From contig NZ_PPSM01000006.1 in NCBI RefSeq assembly GCF_002916655.1, positions 1 through 64,000 of the forward strand: a DNA stretch of 64,000 nt, read 5' to 3'. Positions 51,538-59,768 of this stretch are shown piece after piece; position 1 is the first letter of the stretch, and every line of letters starts with the position of its first letter. The stretch comes from Novosphingobium sp. HII-3 (GTDB taxonomy: Bacteria; Pseudomonadota; Alphaproteobacteria; Sphingomonadales; Sphingomonadaceae). Position numbers and translations under genes: made by a program. Below the pieces are notes generated by a model. It was not told the origin of the DNA. It saw only the letters and a program-made list of their open reading frames with translations, and did no database searches.

Positions 51538-51554
51538 CCTGACCTTTTGGGGGC
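51538..51554 (+). repeat. Isolated iteron closer to rep
   Basis: CCTGACCTTTTGGGGGC, same orientation as the main array, 164 bp after its last full unit. Confidence 0.8.
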
Positions 51555-51581
51555 TGGCGAACTGCCCGCAGGCCGACCCTG

Positions 51582-51617
51582 GCCTGACCTGACTTGACGA
51601 GATAGGTCAGGTCAGGC
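51582..51617. promoter_or_regulatory. Iteron-related inverted repeat, rep operator candidate
   Basis: GCCTGACCTGAC - 12-bp spacer - GTCAGGTCAGGC, perfect 12-bp arms, 42 bp before the rep start. The arms repeat the iteron core CCTGAC, as in other Rep_3 plasmids where Rep dimers repress their own promoter. Confidence 0.8.
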
Positions 51618-51659
51618 ACCTCTCTGTGTCTTCGCCTCTCGCACTCAAATGAGCATGCC

Positions 51660-52814
51660 GTGGGATCTGAACCTGACAAGCTAGATGATCCTCAACCCGC
51701 TTCAGATAGCTTTGCGACCGCCCCTGGGCGAGCCATGCGTGTGGCGGCTGCGCTTCAGGCAAAAGGCGGTGATGAGTTTGCAAAGCCTGGTAGCATCATC
51801 GAGGTTAAGTTCATCAAGGGCGAATCGCTGAGTCTCACTGCGTCCCGCTTGCTAGCACTTATGATCTTAACCGCAGGAGGTGACGCTTGGGAGGATCGGC
51901 CACACCGGATGCGGAAGGCTGACATCCGACGAGGCCATAAAGGTAATGAGCGCATCAGCGATATGCTTGAGGAACTGCACCGAACCCTTTTTGCTATAGA
52001 CGACAAATCATGGCGCGGGAAGAAAGCGACGCTCCGGTTCTCCCTAATTTCTCGCTCTCGTGAGGAGACCGAGGAAGATGGCGGCGAGGCAGGCTGGATC
52101 GAGTGGGAATTCACGCCGGACGCCCGTAAGCTGATCCAGGCATCGGAGACCTATGCAGTTCTAAACCGACAAGCCGTTCTCGGTTTTCGCTCTAGCTACG
52201 CGTTGAAGTTGTATGAACTCGGCGCGCTTCGGCTGCATCGCCGGCAGGCAACATGGAGGGGAGACATGCAAGCCCTGCGGGCTGCTCTTGGTATCCCGCC
52301 GGATGTTTACGGAGACTTCGCGCAGCTTCGTCGCAAGGTACTGCAAAAGGCTAAAGCTGAGATCGACCAGCTAGCCCACTTTCGTGTTGATTGGCGAGAG
52401 ATTCGGCAGGGGCGTACCGTTACCGAGCTTGAGTTCCGCTTTGAGCCGAAAGGAGCGCCTGAAGTCATCGAAACCGTTGAGGAGCTCCGTCGGCATTCGA
52501 CTGGTAGGGAGGCTCGTCGCGAAGGTACGGTCGAGACTGTAGAGGCAACCGCCTCAGCGATCGAACCGGCAAAGAAGAGGATCGTGAAGCCGAAGATTGA
52601 AGGTAAGCGTTTCCCAGAGGGCACGCTTCTGTACGGCGAGCCCGACTTGCTTGCGATTGCCCGGCAGTATGGAGGTGGCTGGGACGTCGATCTAATCGCC
52701 GCTGGCTTCCGATCGCATATGAAAGATCGTCTCGAGAAGCTACGCGGCGCAAAGCTCGAGGCTGCTTGGAAGGGGTTCTGTGAAGGTTGGGTCAACCGGC
52801 GCGGAAGGCCATGA
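51660..52814 (+). CDS. rep: Rep_3 superfamily replication initiator
   Basis: A 384-residue protein. The N-terminal winged-helix domain (ESLSLTASRLLALMILTAGG, RKADIRRGHKGNERISDMLE, LHRTLFAIDDKSWRG) and the second winged helix (ASETYAVLNRQAVLGFRSSY, ALKLYELGALRLHRRQATWR, DMQALRAALGIPPDVYGDFA) fit Rep_3 initiators of sphingomonad plasmids. The C-terminus is helical with a final plasmid-specific segment. It starts at GTG 51660 without a clear ribosome binding site; a 12-codon frame (51649-51684) overlaps the start. It binds the upstream iterons and probably the 51582 operator. Confidence 0.9.
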   Translation: MGSEPDKLDDPQPASDSFATAPGRAMRVAAALQAKGGDEFAKPGSIIEVKFIKGESLSLTASRLLALMILTAGGDAWEDRPHRMRKADIRRGHKGNERISDMLEELHRTLFAIDDKSWRGKKATLRFSLISRSREETEEDGGEAGWIEWEFTPDARKLIQASETYAVLNRQAVLGFRSSYALKLYELGALRLHRRQATWRGDMQALRAALGIPPDVYGDFAQLRRKVLQKAKAEIDQLAHFRVDWREIRQGRTVTELEFRFEPKGAPEVIETVEELRRHSTGREARREGTVETVEATASAIEPAKKRIVKPKIEGKRFPEGTLLYGEPDLLAIARQYGGGWDVDLIAAGFRSHMKDRLEKLRGAKLEAAWKGFCEGWVNRRGRP

Positions 52815-52821
52815 ACGAACA

Positions 52822-52841
52822 AAATTGCACGCGTGCAATTT
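52822..52841. promoter_or_regulatory. Perfect 20-bp palindrome, parS candidate 1
   Basis: AAATTGCACGCGTGCAATTT, identical to 54231-54250. It lies just after rep and 144 bp before parA. Two exact copies flanking parA suggest ParB-binding centromere sites or the par operator. Confidence 0.75.
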
Positions 52842-52984
52842 GCAGCCCCCCCCCACCTGGTCAGGAGGGGGCTCCGCGCGGCAAAAGGAGGGCCGATAAA
52901 GGACCTCAACTTTCGCAAATTAGCCGCTCCTTGACTGAAAATCGCAAATTGCGGTACTACCCCTGCAGTTGCGAAAGGGGAACG

Positions 52985-54190
52985 ATGTCGAGCGCACTAG
53001 AGATCGAGGAAGCCGAGCGTCTCGTCTCGGTTGCAACGCTCGCCAACCGAGCTTCATCAGTTTTAGAAAAACTAAGAGACTCCGCTCGCAGCGCTCGGGC
53101 CGATGAGAGACGCGAGCCGACTTTCACTATCTCGAAGGCAGCCGACCTAGTCGGTCGAACTGCAGCGGCAATCCGCGATGCCGAAAAGGACGGCCGATTG
53201 CCAGAGGCTGCGCGAACGGAGAACAATCGGCGCGAGCGTTATACACTCGCTCAGCTTAATGATATGCGAGGTGTGTTCGGGACTAGACCTTACCGTGCTC
53301 CTGAGGACCCCTGCTGCGTCGTAGCGGTTCAGAACTTTAAGGGTGGCGTTGGCAAGTCCACCGTTGCGGTGCACTTAGCGCAATATCTTGCCATTCGTGG
53401 CTACCGAGTGGCGTTGATCGATTGTGATAGTCAGGCGTCAGCTACCACGCTCTTCGGTTATGTGCCTGATCTCGATCTCGACGAGGACGACACGCTTTAT
53501 CCGTTCCTTCGTGAGGATGAGCGAACGTCTCTCGATTACGCGCTTCGAAAAACTCACTTTGACGGTTTGGAACTGATCCCCGCAAACCTGCGCTTGTTCA
53601 ACTCGGAATATGAACTTGCAGCCCGAATGGCGCGCGGTGGCTTTCACCAGCTCCTTGATCGCCTGAAAGTAGGGATCGACAGCATAGCTGATCGGTTTGA
53701 CGTCATCGTTCTAGACCCGCCGCCCGCCCTCGGTGCGATTTCATTGTCCGTTCTCCGGGCCGCGAATTCGCTAGTTGTACCCGTCCCGCCGACGGTCATG
53801 GACTTCTCCTCGACCGCTGCGTTTCTCTCGATGCTCGACGAGACAATCGAGCAGCTTGATGAAGAAGGGCTGGCTCCAGAGCTCCAGTTTCTCCGTTTCG
53901 TTGGCTCCAAAGTCGATGACAACAAGTCGATGCAGAAGGAGCTGCTCAACCTGATGCGCACCTTGTTCGGTCATGCAATGGTGCGAACACCGCTAAAGGA
54001 TTCCGCAGAGATCGACAACGCCACGGCACGGCTGATGACCGTCTATGAGCTCGACGGGCCGGCGACGAGCTCGGCTGTTCGAAACCGGTGTCTAGGATAT
54101 CTAGACGGAGTGAATTCCGAGATTGAAGTTGATATTCGATCCATGTGGCCAAGCCACCAGGCGTCTTTGCGCAAGGCCGCGCTGGCGTGA
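52985..54190 (+). CDS. parA: ParA partition ATPase
   Basis: A 401-residue type Ia ParA. The N-terminal part (about 45-95) holds a winged helix-turn-helix (FTISKAADLVGRTAAAIRDA, RRERYTLAQLNDMRG), which usually autoregulates the operon. The deviant Walker A is NFKGGVGKST at 117-126; later motifs are VALIDCDSQASATTLFG and DVIVLDPPPALGAISLSVLR. It moves plasmid copies over the nucleoid using ParB-parS complexes. AAAGGGG lies 4 nt upstream of the ATG. Short CGCAAATT-like repeats at about 52914-52975 may be its operator. Confidence 0.95.
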   Translation: MSSALEIEEAERLVSVATLANRASSVLEKLRDSARSARADERREPTFTISKAADLVGRTAAAIRDAEKDGRLPEAARTENNRRERYTLAQLNDMRGVFGTRPYRAPEDPCCVVAVQNFKGGVGKSTVAVHLAQYLAIRGYRVALIDCDSQASATTLFGYVPDLDLDEDDTLYPFLREDERTSLDYALRKTHFDGLELIPANLRLFNSEYELAARMARGGFHQLLDRLKVGIDSIADRFDVIVLDPPPALGAISLSVLRAANSLVVPVPPTVMDFSSTAAFLSMLDETIEQLDEEGLAPELQFLRFVGSKVDDNKSMQKELLNLMRTLFGHAMVRTPLKDSAEIDNATARLMTVYELDGPATSSAVRNRCLGYLDGVNSEIEVDIRSMWPSHQASLRKAALA

Positions 54191-54230
54191 CTTACCCTCA
54201 ATCACATGAGCGGCACTTCAGATCAGGAAA

Positions 54231-54250
54231 AAATTGCACGCGTGCAATTT
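54231..54250. promoter_or_regulatory. Perfect 20-bp palindrome, parS candidate 2
   Basis: AAATTGCACGCGTGCAATTT, identical to 52822-52841, in the 78-bp gap between parA and parB. Confidence 0.75.
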
Positions 54251-54268
54251 AGCTAGACGGAGGCTCGG

Positions 54269-55282
54269 ATGAGCAGAAAGAATAGCGGCTTTATGGCCGA
54301 CCTCGCCGCTGGCATTGATCTCTCCGATCAGCCGGTGCCCCAGCGCCGTCCGGGCATAGCAGCTAATGTGCTGACAGGACGATCAAACCGGCTTGCAGAG
54401 CTGACGTCGGGCGTCATCGTGACCCGCACGCATGAATTGGTAGACCCTGCGCGTTGCCGCATGTGGCAGGGGCATAATCGTGATTATGGGCTTCTGAACG
54501 AAGAACGCTGTGCTGATCTGATCGAAAGCATGAAGTCGCAGGGTAGGCAGGAGATCCCCGCGGTGGTGCGGCGCATCCAAGGTGATCCGTCGTTCGACTT
54601 CGAGGTCATCTGTGGCGCGCGTCGTCACTGGACGATTAGCTGGCTCCGTTCTCATCATTATCCAGACTTCAAGTTCCTTGTCGATGTTCGGGAGATCGGG
54701 GACGAGGAAGCATTCCGCCTTGCCGATCTGGAGAACAGAGCTCGCGACGATCTCACCGACCTAGAGCGTGCGCGCGATTATCTCCGCGCCTTGGAACTTT
54801 ACTATGATGGCCGTCAAAAGACGATGGCGGAGCGGCTCAAGGTCTCTGAGAGCTGGCTGACGCGATACCTCGATCTTGCTCGGTTGCCGCAAGAGTTGAC
54901 CAGAGCCTTCCCTAAGCCGCAAGAGTTGAGCATCAGAAACGCAATCGCCCTTAAAGGATTTCTTAAGCCGGAAGAGCGGCGCGCACGGGCGTTCGCGGCG
55001 GCTGAGAGCTTGGCTAAGGAGCGCGAAGGGGGAGGGCAGGTGCTCGCGCCGGTTGACGTCATAAAGGCGCTCTCCATAGCAGTAGACCCCCCCAAGAGGT
55101 CAGGTTCCCCCAAGAGGTCAGGCAAGCCGATCACGGTATCGAACGGCGACGGCAAGCCGGTACTCAGAGTTGAAGGGAACGATCGAAAGGGTCTCAGAAT
55201 CACTTTGTTGAACCGAGGAGGAGCGTCTCGACACGATGCCGAGGAGGCTCTGCGCGCTCTTTTGGAAGAGCACTGGACCTGA
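54269..55282 (+). CDS. parB: ParB partition protein
   Basis: A 337-residue ParB. The CTPase/ParB-N domain shows QGHNRDYGLLNEERCADLIE, GRQEIPAVVRRIQGDPSFDF and EVICGARRHWTISWLRSHHY, then the helix-turn-helix (MAERLKVSESWLTRYLDLAR) and a C-terminal dimerisation region. GGAGG is 5 nt upstream of the ATG. The linker PKRSGSPKRSG (about residues 273-283) is encoded by two iteron-like repeats in reverse orientation, which is unusual. Confidence 0.93.
   Translation: MSRKNSGFMADLAAGIDLSDQPVPQRRPGIAANVLTGRSNRLAELTSGVIVTRTHELVDPARCRMWQGHNRDYGLLNEERCADLIESMKSQGRQEIPAVVRRIQGDPSFDFEVICGARRHWTISWLRSHHYPDFKFLVDVREIGDEEAFRLADLENRARDDLTDLERARDYLRALELYYDGRQKTMAERLKVSESWLTRYLDLARLPQELTRAFPKPQELSIRNAIALKGFLKPEERRARAFAAAESLAKEREGGGQVLAPVDVIKALSIAVDPPKRSGSPKRSGKPITVSNGDGKPVLRVEGNDRKGLRITLLNRGGASRHDAEEALRALLEEHWT
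55087..55122 (-). repeat. Two inverted iteron-like repeats inside parB
   Basis: On the minus strand CCTGACCTCTTGGGGG occurs twice (55107-55122 and 55089-55104), 18 bp apart, matching the origin iteron consensus. About 3.7 kb from the main array and in the opposite orientation. Confidence 0.8.
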
Positions 55283-55318
55283 AGGGGACATCTGCTCGCC
55301 GCCGATATGAGCTCAAAA

Positions 55319-56509
55319 TCAGCAGCTCGCCGGGAGGCTGTTTTCCAAGTTGCAGCAGTTTGATTGCACGAGAAGGGCATCAACGGCTGCCATAGCGGCA
55401 TCGAACTCCGCCAGCGCCGGAGCGAGGGAGGGGCTAAGGGCGTCATCCCGCGGCGATGGTTGCTCGTGTGGCTCTATGGCGACAAGCAGCACCATACCTT
55501 TAACCTTGTGCCGTCGGGCGAGGCCAGCTCCGACGAGTGCATCAGCGATAGCGTAGGTGCCGCGACGGCTGACGCCAAACGCCGACACCATCTGCTCAAC
55601 CCCAAGCGGGGCGAATCCTGCGAGCACATTCCACGCGTGCGGTGCCCGTGCGTTCGAGCGCAGATGCCCGATCGCGCTGTGCATCCGGGCTGCCTGGGCT
55701 TTTGCAGTGGCGAGCAGGTCCGCGAGGCGGGTGGCGGTGCGCTTGAGATTGTGCGCCAGCACCATCCGCCGCTCACCAGGCCAGAGGTGCGGTTGCAGCG
55801 CTTCGGCCGTCATAGCGCCGGGGCAGGGCAGGGCGGTGCACCAGCTGCCACCAGCTTGCAGGACCTTGCCCATGGTCGCCTCGACCGCCCACAGCGGAGA
55901 TGCTGCTGCGGCCTGTTCGATCGTCACCTGCCGCTCTCCGAGCGGCAACGTCCGTAGCCCCTTCTCCGCCGAAGCAAAGAGCGGATCGGCGCCGAGCTGG
56001 TCGACTAGCTGCAGCAAGCTTTCGAACGGTAGGGACGTGATAGTAGACGGACAGACCTGGTCGACGTGGTCGGACGCGTGGACAAGCGCATTGCGCGCAA
56101 AGCGGTCATCCTCTGCACTGAAACGATCCACCGTGAAGCGCGCAGCCGCAGCGACGGTCGTTGCGGCGTCGGCTAGGGGCGCCCAGGGATGATGGCGCAA
56201 GTCGCTCAGCAGAGCGCGGACGATCGCGGGCGCCGGGCAGGGGCTTATGGCGGTCTGCTGAGGTTCGCGCTCAAGACCGCAGAACCAGTGATCAAACCGG
56301 AGTTGCGCATCCTCAAACCCGGCCTGCAGTAGGGCATGAAGCAGAGTCTCGCGCAGCAGCGCCGCGCCGAACAGCGCCGCCTCAATCGCTGAAAGGCTTG
56401 CGATCAGCCCATCAAGTCGGCCCAGTGCCCAGGCGCATGCGCCTTCGGCATTGCCGACCTCAGCATCTGCAGCATCTGCATCAGAGGCAAGGGGATGAAA
56501 GCAGGACAT
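55319..56509 (-). CDS. DUF1612 / RHE_PE00001-like helix-turn-helix protein
   Basis: About 396 residues starting MSCFHPLASDADAADAEVGN. The N-terminal part (ALGRLDGLIASLSAIEAALF, GFEDAQLRFDHWFCGLEREP) fits the DUF1612 pattern of rhizobial RHE_PE00001-type proteins (moderate, from memory). The C-terminal helix-turn-helix reads VLAGFAPLGVEQMVSAFGVS then RRGTYAIADALVGAGLARRH. The ATG at 56509 lacks an obvious ribosome binding site; a TTG at 56545 is possible. Such genes sit beside plasmid replication cassettes; role unknown. Confidence 0.65.
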   Translation of the reverse strand: MSCFHPLASDADAADAEVGNAEGACAWALGRLDGLIASLSAIEAALFGAALLRETLLHALLQAGFEDAQLRFDHWFCGLEREPQQTAISPCPAPAIVRALLSDLRHHPWAPLADAATTVAAAARFTVDRFSAEDDRFARNALVHASDHVDQVCPSTITSLPFESLLQLVDQLGADPLFASAEKGLRTLPLGERQVTIEQAAAASPLWAVEATMGKVLQAGGSWCTALPCPGAMTAEALQPHLWPGERRMVLAHNLKRTATRLADLLATAKAQAARMHSAIGHLRSNARAPHAWNVLAGFAPLGVEQMVSAFGVSRRGTYAIADALVGAGLARRHKVKGMVLLVAIEPHEQPSPRDDALSPSLAPALAEFDAAMAAVDALLVQSNCCNLENSLPASC

Positions 56510-56541
56510 CGTAGTTTGTGTACGTATCTCGTACTCGCTGC

Positions 56542-56553
56542 ACAAGCGCTTGT
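56542..56553. promoter_or_regulatory. Palindrome in the divergent promoter region
   Basis: ACAAGCGCTTGT, perfect 12-bp palindrome; a GTACG-TATCT-CGTAC repeat lies just left of it (about 56520-56534). Between the DUF1612-like and recombinase genes, so it may control both. Confidence 0.45.
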
Positions 56554-56639
56554 ACGTTTACATTTAAGACATTCGATAATTGCACTTATCACAAGTCCAT
56601 AGTTGACGTGCTCAGCTCGTCGGAGCTACGAGAACACCC

Positions 56640-57869
56640 ATGAGTGCAGCCTCTTCCCTCGAGCCGGCTCCGTCGTTCGCAGACGGCAAAGCTGCCGCTG
56701 TGGCTGGCATGGACGAGCTCTCCTGGGCCATCACGAAAATGAAGGCAGGCGCGCGCATCATCATCGATGCGCGGCTGATCGAAGCTTTCCGCGCCAGTTC
56801 CTCGCCGCACAGCTTGCGCGCGCTCCGGTCCGACCTCGAGGCCTTCGACTTGTGGTGTCGGGGCGCAAACCGGATTGCGCTCCCCGCGTCGCCCGAGACA
56901 GTAGCCGATTACCTCGATGCGCGGGCAGGGCAGGGGGCCAAGCCGGCCTCGCTCGGGCGCTACAAGGCGTCCATCGCGAAGATCCATCGCTTGCTCGACC
57001 TCGCCGATCCGACCGCAGCCTCGTTGGTCAAGCTGCGCCTGGCGGCGATCCGGCGGGCGCAAGGAACCGCGCAGGTCCAGGCGCGTCCGCTGCGCTTCAA
57101 GGGCGCGGTGCGCGATGTCGCACGCGATACCCCGCGCGGGCTCAACATCCGCGCCTTGCTCGAGAGCTGTGCCGAGGATCTGCCAGGCTTGCGCAACCGC
57201 GCATTGCTCTCCGTTGCGTATGACACCGGGCTGCGCGCGTCCGAACTGGTGGCGGTGGCGGTTGAGCACATCATCGCAGCGATCGATCCTGAAGCGCGGT
57301 TGCTGATCGTCCCGCGCAGCAAAGGCGATCAGGAAGGTGAGGGCGCCACCGCCTTTCTCTCACCGCGGTCGGTGCGGGCGATCGCGGCCTGGCAGCACGC
57401 CGCGAACTTGACTGGCGGGCCGATCTTCCGCCGGGTCAACGTGCGGCGCTACAAGGCACGGGCCGCAGTGAAAGGCCGGCCGAGCTCGAGCTTCTCAGGG
57501 CGGGAGCACTGGGATCTGCGCAAGACATTGTCGAAGCCGGCGGTGCCCGCGCGGGTGGAGTACGACGTGGGCGAGGGTGCTTTGCATCCTGGCTCGATCG
57601 GGCCAATCTATCGCAAAATAATTCGGGATGCGTTCGGCCGCGGAGCTCTGCCCGATCTCACAGCAGATGATTTGGCCAGACTGCTCAAAGGGATCAGCGC
57701 GCATTCGACACGCGTTGGCCTCAACCAGGATTTGTTTACGAGCGGAGAGGACTTGGCGGGCATCATGGATGCACTGCGCTGGAAGTCGCCTCGCATGCCG
57801 CTGGCCTATAACCGCAACCTAGCTGCCGAACAGGGCGCCGCGGGAAGGTTGATGGCGAAACTGGGGTGA
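56640..57869 (+). CDS. Tyrosine-type site-specific recombinase (integrase)
   Basis: A 409-residue recombinase. An N-terminal core-binding domain (about 40-150) precedes the catalytic domain with first Arg at R199 (YDTGLRASELVAV), HxxR at H355-R358 (ISAHSTRVGLNQDLF) and nucleophile Y390 (PLAYNRNLAAEQGAAGR). All key residues are present. It may resolve plasmid multimers or integrate an element; no att-like direct repeats were recognised around it. Site GGAG 14 nt upstream is weak. Confidence 0.9.
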   Translation: MSAASSLEPAPSFADGKAAAVAGMDELSWAITKMKAGARIIIDARLIEAFRASSSPHSLRALRSDLEAFDLWCRGANRIALPASPETVADYLDARAGQGAKPASLGRYKASIAKIHRLLDLADPTAASLVKLRLAAIRRAQGTAQVQARPLRFKGAVRDVARDTPRGLNIRALLESCAEDLPGLRNRALLSVAYDTGLRASELVAVAVEHIIAAIDPEARLLIVPRSKGDQEGEGATAFLSPRSVRAIAAWQHAANLTGGPIFRRVNVRRYKARAAVKGRPSSSFSGREHWDLRKTLSKPAVPARVEYDVGEGALHPGSIGPIYRKIIRDAFGRGALPDLTADDLARLLKGISAHSTRVGLNQDLFTSGEDLAGIMDALRWKSPRMPLAYNRNLAAEQGAAGRLMAKLG

Positions 57870-57965
57870 GTTCGCGCTTGCACAGAACACTTGAGCTTCG
57901 TCGGGCCGCACCGAACTGAGGCAATCGTTCTTTGGGTTTTTCGCCAGCTGGCAATTGCATGTCAG

Positions 57966-57996
57966 GCCTTTCTCGGCTCTCAAAGGCGAGAAAGGC
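57966..57996. repeat. Inverted repeat after the recombinase gene
   Basis: GCCTTTCTCG - 11 bp - CGAGAAAGGC, perfect 10-bp arms, in the 230-bp gap before the MucR-like gene. No T-run, so it may be an operator or recombination site rather than a terminator. Confidence 0.5.
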
Positions 57997-58099
57997 ATTG
58001 GGAGACGCAACTTGCATGGTCTAGCCGAGTTGGCTCCATGAAATGTGTACTTGATCTCGAGCTGAGACAAGGCACGTGAGCGCGTGAAAGGGAAGCCGG

Positions 58100-59185
58100 A
58101 TGCCTGATGTTGAGCCCACAAACGATGTTGCGGCGCTTACGGTGCAGCTGCTGAGCGTTTATCTCGCCAACAACACTGTCGCGTCCGAAGATCTCGCCGG
58201 GTTGATCCGGTCTACCAAAGATGCCTTGGGCGAGCAGGGCGAAAATCCGCAACTCGAGCCGGAGGTTGCCACGCCAGCCGTCTCGGTCCGCAAGAGCCTG
58301 GCGTCGCCCGACCACATCCTCAGCCTCATCGACGGCAAACCCTACAAGACGCTGAAGCGGCACCTGATGAGCCACGGCCTGACGCCGGACGCCTATCGTA
58401 GCCGGTACGGTCTGCCTGCAAGCTATCCGATGGTGGCGCCGACCTACGCCGAGCACCGCCGTGCTGTTGCGCAGCAGACTGGCCTCGGGGTGCGCAAGAG
58501 CATAGCGAAGGGAAGTGCAAGCTCGAAGGAGGACCAACTCGACACAGAAGGCTTAGCTCACGTGGAGGAGCCCTCCTTGGCACAGGCCTCCGCATCTGAG
58601 AGCGAGCAGCAAAGCGCAGTAGGCGAGCAGACCGGTGCCGCAGAGGAACCGGCAACTTCAAGTCCGGACACGGCGCCCGCAGAGGCGAATATTCCGACTG
58701 ACACGACAGGCTCCACCACTGCAGAGAACTCGAAGGATGACGCGACCACAGCTCCTAAAAAGCGAGCGCGGTCAGCAGCAGGCAAGCGCTCTGCCAAGGC
58801 CCCGACGAAGGATTCCGGATCGAGTCGCGGCAAGGCGGAAGCTGAGGCGCCCGAGTCCGCGGAGGTCGCCACCGAGAGCTCGCCTGCTGCGAGTTCGCCT
58901 GCTGCGAGTTCGCCTGCTGGCGAGCCTAGCATGCCCGCGAAGGCGCCTAAGCGGCGCTCCAAGTTAGGATTGTTTAAGAACTCGGGCGCGGGAGAAGACG
59001 CTCTTGCCGACGGGTCTGGCGTCGAGGGCACCGACGCCACGTCACAGCCGCAAGAGGGGGAGGGTGCAGGCGCTGCTTCGTCGGCGAGGACGCCTGCCAA
59101 GCGCAAGACGCCCAAGCGTATGGCTCGTAGCGCCGACGCATCGGCAAGTAGCGCGGCGCCTGGCGGGAACGAGCCAACCGAGTAG
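58100..59185 (+). CDS. MucR/Ros-like protein with long low-complexity tail
   Basis: A 361-residue protein. Residues 1-135 fit MucR/Ros regulators: LTVQLLSVYLANNTVASEDL, ATPAVSVRKSLASPDHILSL, KTLKRHLMSHGLTPDAYRSR, YGLPASYPMVAPTYAEHRRA. The zinc-finger cysteine region reads ILSLIDGK, with Ser75 where Ros has Cys, while H88 and H92 remain. Residues 140-361 are a Lys/Ala/Ser/Pro/Glu-rich tail with basic patches (KKRARSAAGKRSAKAP, KAPKRRSKLG) like histone H1 tails. MucR proteins are AT-rich DNA silencers; typical length is 130-190, so the tail is unusual. GGGAAG precedes the ATG. Confidence 0.85.
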   Translation: MPDVEPTNDVAALTVQLLSVYLANNTVASEDLAGLIRSTKDALGEQGENPQLEPEVATPAVSVRKSLASPDHILSLIDGKPYKTLKRHLMSHGLTPDAYRSRYGLPASYPMVAPTYAEHRRAVAQQTGLGVRKSIAKGSASSKEDQLDTEGLAHVEEPSLAQASASESEQQSAVGEQTGAAEEPATSSPDTAPAEANIPTDTTGSTTAENSKDDATTAPKKRARSAAGKRSAKAPTKDSGSSRGKAEAEAPESAEVATESSPAASSPAASSPAGEPSMPAKAPKRRSKLGLFKNSGAGEDALADGSGVEGTDATSQPQEGEGAGAASSARTPAKRKTPKRMARSADASASSAAPGGNEPTE

Positions 59186-59626
59186 CGTCAAAGTTGGATG
59201 AGGTGCGGTGCAGCGGTGATCTGGCGCCGTCTGTACCGCCTCGTCAGGCACGTGGAGCGCGGGTGGGTTCTCGAGTTCCGACCGGCAGCTCCCTTACACG
59301 CCAATGCCCTGAAGTGAGAGTGTGAGCGGCACGCCACATGATTTACAAAGGGCATGACGTTTATCGTTTTTGCCTCGGCAGATTGATGCCGTAGAAGGCT
59401 TATGCCTGCCAAAAAAGCATAAGAGTGACGCATCGCCACAGTAATCCGTCTGCTTGCACGTCCAACAAGCGGCAGCGTAGGCTAGGGAACAAGCTGTGGG
59501 CAGGCTGTGGATTACGGCACGTGGGAAAAAGCTGTCGTGACCTTTGTAGCTCGCACGAACTACCGAATGCGAAAAGCATCTTCCTTTTTCAGCGATGGAC
59601 TGACCGGCTGCTTTTTGGGCTGGCCT

Positions 59627-59728
59627 GCTGGCCTTGCGGATGTCGGCGATGCTCACTGAGCCATAGTCGCGCTCCAGAAACAACGCCTCGGCAGCCTGAA
59701 GGATGTTTTGACGGCGATCAGTTGTCAT
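59627..59728 (-). pseudogene. TetR-family regulator, N-terminal fragment
   Basis: MTTDRRQNILQAAEALFLER then DYGSVSIADIRKAS is a TetR helix-turn-helix start; after about residue 34 the frame loses any likeness to the family although it stays open to 59294. Probably a truncated regulator. Confidence 0.6.
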
Positions 59729-59768
59729 CAGCCGAGCCGGTATGGCGTGGGATCGCCAATTTCACAAA

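Larger units (their letters stand above)
51107..51659. other. Replication origin region (oriV)
   Basis: A 553-bp gene-free region before rep. It holds at least six iterons, an operator-like inverted repeat, a CCGCTGC-TT-GCAGCGG palindrome (51198-51213) and a run of ATTCA direct repeats (about 51220-51243). The stretch near 51175-51195 is comparatively AT-rich and could be the melting zone. Fits an iteron-type theta origin controlled by a Rep_3 initiator. Confidence 0.8.

Noticed and set aside
55319..55957. Plus-strand frames opposite the DUF1612-like gene.
   Set aside because: Shadows with no start signals.
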